From Clostridia bacterium (GTDB lineage: Bacteria > Bacillota > Clostridia > Oscillospirales > Acutalibacteraceae): a DNA stretch of 64,000 nucleotides. This document shows, piece by piece, positions 61,610-64,000 of this stretch (within the stretch, counting starts at the first letter, position 1; every line of letters begins with the position of its first letter). Below the pieces are notes generated by a model. It did not search any database. It was not told where the DNA came from and saw nothing but the letters and a program-made list of their open reading frames with translations. The stretch is from NCBI GenBank assembly GCA_017397125.1, contig JAFQKB010000064.1, forward strand, positions 1 through 64,000, written 5' to 3'. The position numbers and the translations under genes were made by a program.

Positions 61610-64000
61610 TTAGCCTACATAGTAGCCGTCAGCGTTGACGTAATAGCCATCGACCCACGTATTGTAGACCATACGGCCGTTGGCATCCACATAGCAGAGG
61701 CCCTTGGAATCGTACACCCAGCTATTGGTAGCACAGTAGCCGTCCTCGCCGATGTAGCACCAGCCCTTAGAGTCCTTGACCCACTCGTTGGTAACCATGC
61801 GGCCATTGCCATCCAGGTAGCACCAGCCATAGGAGTCAGCAACCCACGTGTTGGTGACGCAGTAGCCGTCAGCGCCCACATAGCACCAGCCGACACTATC
61901 CATCACCCACTTGTTGGTAACCATGCGGCCACTGCCATCCAGGTAGCACCAGCCCTTGCTGTCAGCAACCCACTTGTTGGTGACGCAGTAGCCGTCAGCG
62001 CCCACATAGCACCAGCCGACACTATCCATCACCCACTTGTTGGTGACCATACGGCCGCTGCCATCCAGGTAGCACCAGCCATGAGAGTCAGCGACCCACT
62101 TATTGGTGACGCAGTAGCCGTCAGCGCCTACATAGCACCAACCAACGGAATCCATGATCCACTTGTCGGTGGCCATATAGCCGTCTTCATTCAGATAGCA
62201 CCAGCCCTTGGAATCCTTTTTCCAGGTGTTGGTGACCTTGTAGCCGTTCTCGAAGTAGACCCACTGGCCGCCTTCATTGTACCAGCCGTCCGGACGAGCC
62301 ACGAAGTCGTCCTCGACAACCTTGCCGTCCTCCGCCTTGAACAGACGGATGTTGTCGATCAGAGCGGAGCCGCCCAGGTCAACGACAGCAATGCCCAGCG
62401 TGTCAAACACGTCGGTGTTGAAGCTGACGATCATGGTGAACCAATCGGCACCATAGCTTTCCTGGTCGAAGTCAACATCCAGGAAGCTGACGTTGTGACG
62501 CATCTTGCCATCCAGCAGGGACAGCTTACCAGCGCCGCTCTCCAGAATCTTAACGTCTACAGCAAAGATGTAGTCGGTCTGAGGCTCAACATCTACCCAC
62601 TTGGTGAAGTAGTGACCCTGATGCTTCTCGGTGGCGGTGTACTTCAGAGAGTTGCCGTACTCGATGTTGCTCTCGGCAAAGCTCATGAAACCGGTGGCCC
62701 AGCCGGTGCCGGTGGTCCAGAAATCGGAGGAATCACCCTTGGTGAAGGTGGGATCGGGGATCAGGCACTTGTCGTCGTCACAGCCGTTGAACTCAGTCTC
62801 ACCGAAGGTGGGAGTGATATCGCCGCCCATGTTCTCGGACACGTACTTCTTACCATCCTCAACCTTGAACAGAGCCAGATCGTCCACCCACATCTGCGTA
62901 TAGCTACCCAGCAGAGCGATGCCGACCTTGGTGCTGGAACCGGTGTTGAAGCTGACGCTGCGCAGGTGCCACTCGTTATCCCAAGCGGTGGGAACCAGCT
63001 GACGCTTGTTGGTCACGAACACAAAGTCGTTGATGGTCAGATACTTGTTGTTGTCGGGGTTCACAACACCGATGGTCGCATCAAAGCGGTTGTCATCGGA
63101 GATGTAGGCACCCTTAATCCAGGCAGAGAACACGTAGTCGGTCTCGGGCTCCACATCCACGTAGAAGACGTGCTTCTCCGTCTCCTCAACACCGGTGGTG
63201 TTGAAGAACAGGCTCTTATTGCCAAAACGAGTAGTCTCGTCGTCCACGATGGACAGGGTCTTGCCCAGGAAAGAGGAGCTCCAGCCGTCGTTGGACTCGA
63301 AGCTGCCGTTGGTGATCAGGTTCTTGTCCGCGGTCATGGGACGGTTGTTCACAACACCGTAGGACAGGAGCTTCATGGGAACCACAGGCACTTCAGGTGC
63401 CGGCGGTTCGGGCTCTTCACCCTTCTTGTAGATCTGAATGTTATCTACCAGAGCGGTACCGTTGCCGTTTTCGTTGGAGATCACCAGCACGCAAACCTCA
63501 GTCTCCGCACCAGAGTTGAAGGAAATCTCGTGACGGATCCATGCGCTGGTCGTATCGTCCGGAACATGATAATCGGCCATGTTAGCGGAATCGTTGCCGG
63601 TCTTAACAACCAGGTTGATGTTAGTGGGGTTCTTCACATAAGCAATCAGGGTATAGTCCGTATTGGGCACCACGGGGATACCATCCTGACGGACCTGATT
63701 CCATGCGCCGGCACCCTTAAAGTTCATAGCGTACTTACTCTTGTTGTGACCGGGGGACTCGAAGTCAACTTCGCAGGAACCCCACAGGTTGGTCCAGCCA
63801 GTCAGATCGCCGGTCTCGAAGCCGGGGTTGGCAATAGGACCGTCATTCTCCTCGGGCTCATACTCGCTCTTCTTGATCAGACGGATGTTGTCAAACTCAG
63901 CAGAGCAATCACCCTCGGGGGCGATCAGCAGCAAGCAGATAGAATCGATCGGATCGATGCTTTCGCCATCCTTGTTTTTGCCGGTGTTGAACTCGAAGAC
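61610..64000 (-). CDS. Modular cell-surface protein with carbohydrate-binding-like domains and wall-binding repeats (5' partial)
   Basis: The frame is open to the window edge, so the N terminus is missing. The visible part (about 796 codons) has beta-sandwich, CBM4/9-like modules. Each opens with a motif such as NPGFETGDLTGWTN, TNGSFESNDGW or PDPTFTKGDSSDFW, and each ends in a metal-site-like ALVDNI or LIDNIRLF strand. They are followed by about ten repeats of 21 residues of the cell-wall-binding (choline-binding-like) type GWCYLDGSGRMVTNKW. An extracellular, wall-attached carbohydrate-binding role is likely. No catalytic domain is visible in this part. Confidence 0.85.
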   Translation of the reverse strand, partial: VFEFNTGKNKDGESIDPIDSICLLLIAPEGDCSAEFDNIRLIKKSEYEPEENDGPIANPGFETGDLTGWTNLWGSCEVDFESPGHNKSKYAMNFKGAGAWNQVRQDGIPVVPNTDYTLIAYVKNPTNINLVVKTGNDSANMADYHVPDDTTSAWIRHEISFNSGAETEVCVLVISNENGNGTALVDNIQIYKKGEEPEPPAPEVPVVPMKLLSYGVVNNRPMTADKNLITNGSFESNDGWSSSFLGKTLSIVDDETTRFGNKSLFFNTTGVEETEKHVFYVDVEPETDYVFSAWIKGAYISDDNRFDATIGVVNPDNNKYLTINDFVFVTNKRQLVPTAWDNEWHLRSVSFNTGSSTKVGIALLGSYTQMWVDDLALFKVEDGKKYVSENMGGDITPTFGETEFNGCDDDKCLIPDPTFTKGDSSDFWTTGTGWATGFMSFAESNIEYGNSLKYTATEKHQGHYFTKWVDVEPQTDYIFAVDVKILESGAGKLSLLDGKMRHNVSFLDVDFDQESYGADWFTMIVSFNTDVFDTLGIAVVDLGGSALIDNIRLFKAEDGKVVEDDFVARPDGWYNEGGQWVYFENGYKVTNTWKKDSKGWCYLNEDGYMATDKWIMDSVGWCYVGADGYCVTNKWVADSHGWCYLDGSGRMVTNKWVMDSVGWCYVGADGYCVTNKWVADSKGWCYLDGSGRMVTNKWVMDSVGWCYVGADGYCVTNTWVADSYGWCYLDGNGRMVTNEWVKDSKGWCYIGEDGYCATNSWVYDSKGLCYVDANGRMVYNTWVDGYYVNADGYYVG
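61613..62291 (-). repeat. 126-bp tandem repeats encoding alternating 21-residue units
   Basis: Two 63-bp unit types alternate: GWCYVGADGYCVTNKW and GWCYLDGSGRMVTNKW. The pair repeats with a 126-bp period, for example near 61860, 61986 and 62112. Near-identity at the DNA level suggests recent duplication or conversion. Confidence 0.85.

Overview
This window reads as a chromosomal segment of an endospore-forming, GC-rich Clostridia bacterium (Oscillospiraceae/Ruminococcaceae-like; family placement is inference). The evidence is an adjacent spoIIGA-sigE pair with a Spo0A box, rex, lexA, Bacillota-type T-box leaders, a tandem glycine riboswitch, strong AGGAGG ribosome sites, and many vegetative promoters of the TTGACA-17-TATAAT type. 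All protein genes I annotated end in TAA or TGA; none ends in TAG.

Layout. 1-4.5 kb: tRNA-Leu(GAG), rex, a small unknown, then a leftward set (DUF1858 protein, trmK, membrane protein, esterase). 4.5-9.3 kb: ileS behind an Ile T-box, a candidate structured RNA, and autoregulated lexA with a DUF523 gene. 9.4-17.2 kb: Na/Pi symporter with PhoU tail, an EF-G paralogue, and a DUF1836-nfeD-flotillin operon. 17.2-22 kb: a repeat cluster, a sugar nucleotidyltransferase-galactokinase pair, and an AraC regulator with a phosphoesterase. 22-30 kb: DUF4173 and DUF2809 membrane proteins, a lipoprotein, sigE/spoIIGA, two PH-domain membrane proteins and tlyA. 30-37 kb: a BlaI-BlaR1 pair with a very large ectodomain, a phosphoribosyltransferase interrupted by an in-frame TAG, and a fused ABC-permease-like protein. 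37-49 kb: glycine-riboswitch-controlled alsT, pepT, an oppBCDF-A operon, and two more peptidases (pepP, pepD). 49-58.7 kb: an aryl-acid/keto-acid cluster. 58.7-64 kb: an AAE-type transporter, two SGNH hydrolases, an AraC regulator and the end of a modular surface protein.

Peptide and amino-acid use dominates: an oligopeptide importer, three peptidases, alsT and the indolepyruvate:ferredoxin oxidoreductase cluster. In that cluster an AMP-forming acyl-CoA ligase and iorAB diverge from a sodium:solute symporter. Both promoters carry the same CTTTAAAG palindrome in their 17-bp spacers. A separate phenylalanine-specifier T-box drives a phenylacetate-CoA ligase and an ACT-domain protein. This fits reductive carboxylation of arylacetyl-CoA to refill phenylalanine, an inference from the regulation.

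The most unusual observations are an OppA-type binding protein whose domain order looks circularly permuted, the Phe T-box on paaK, the mirror-image divergent promoters, an internal TAG in an otherwise conserved phosphoribosyltransferase in a TAG-free neighbourhood, and a candidate structured RNA upstream of lexA.
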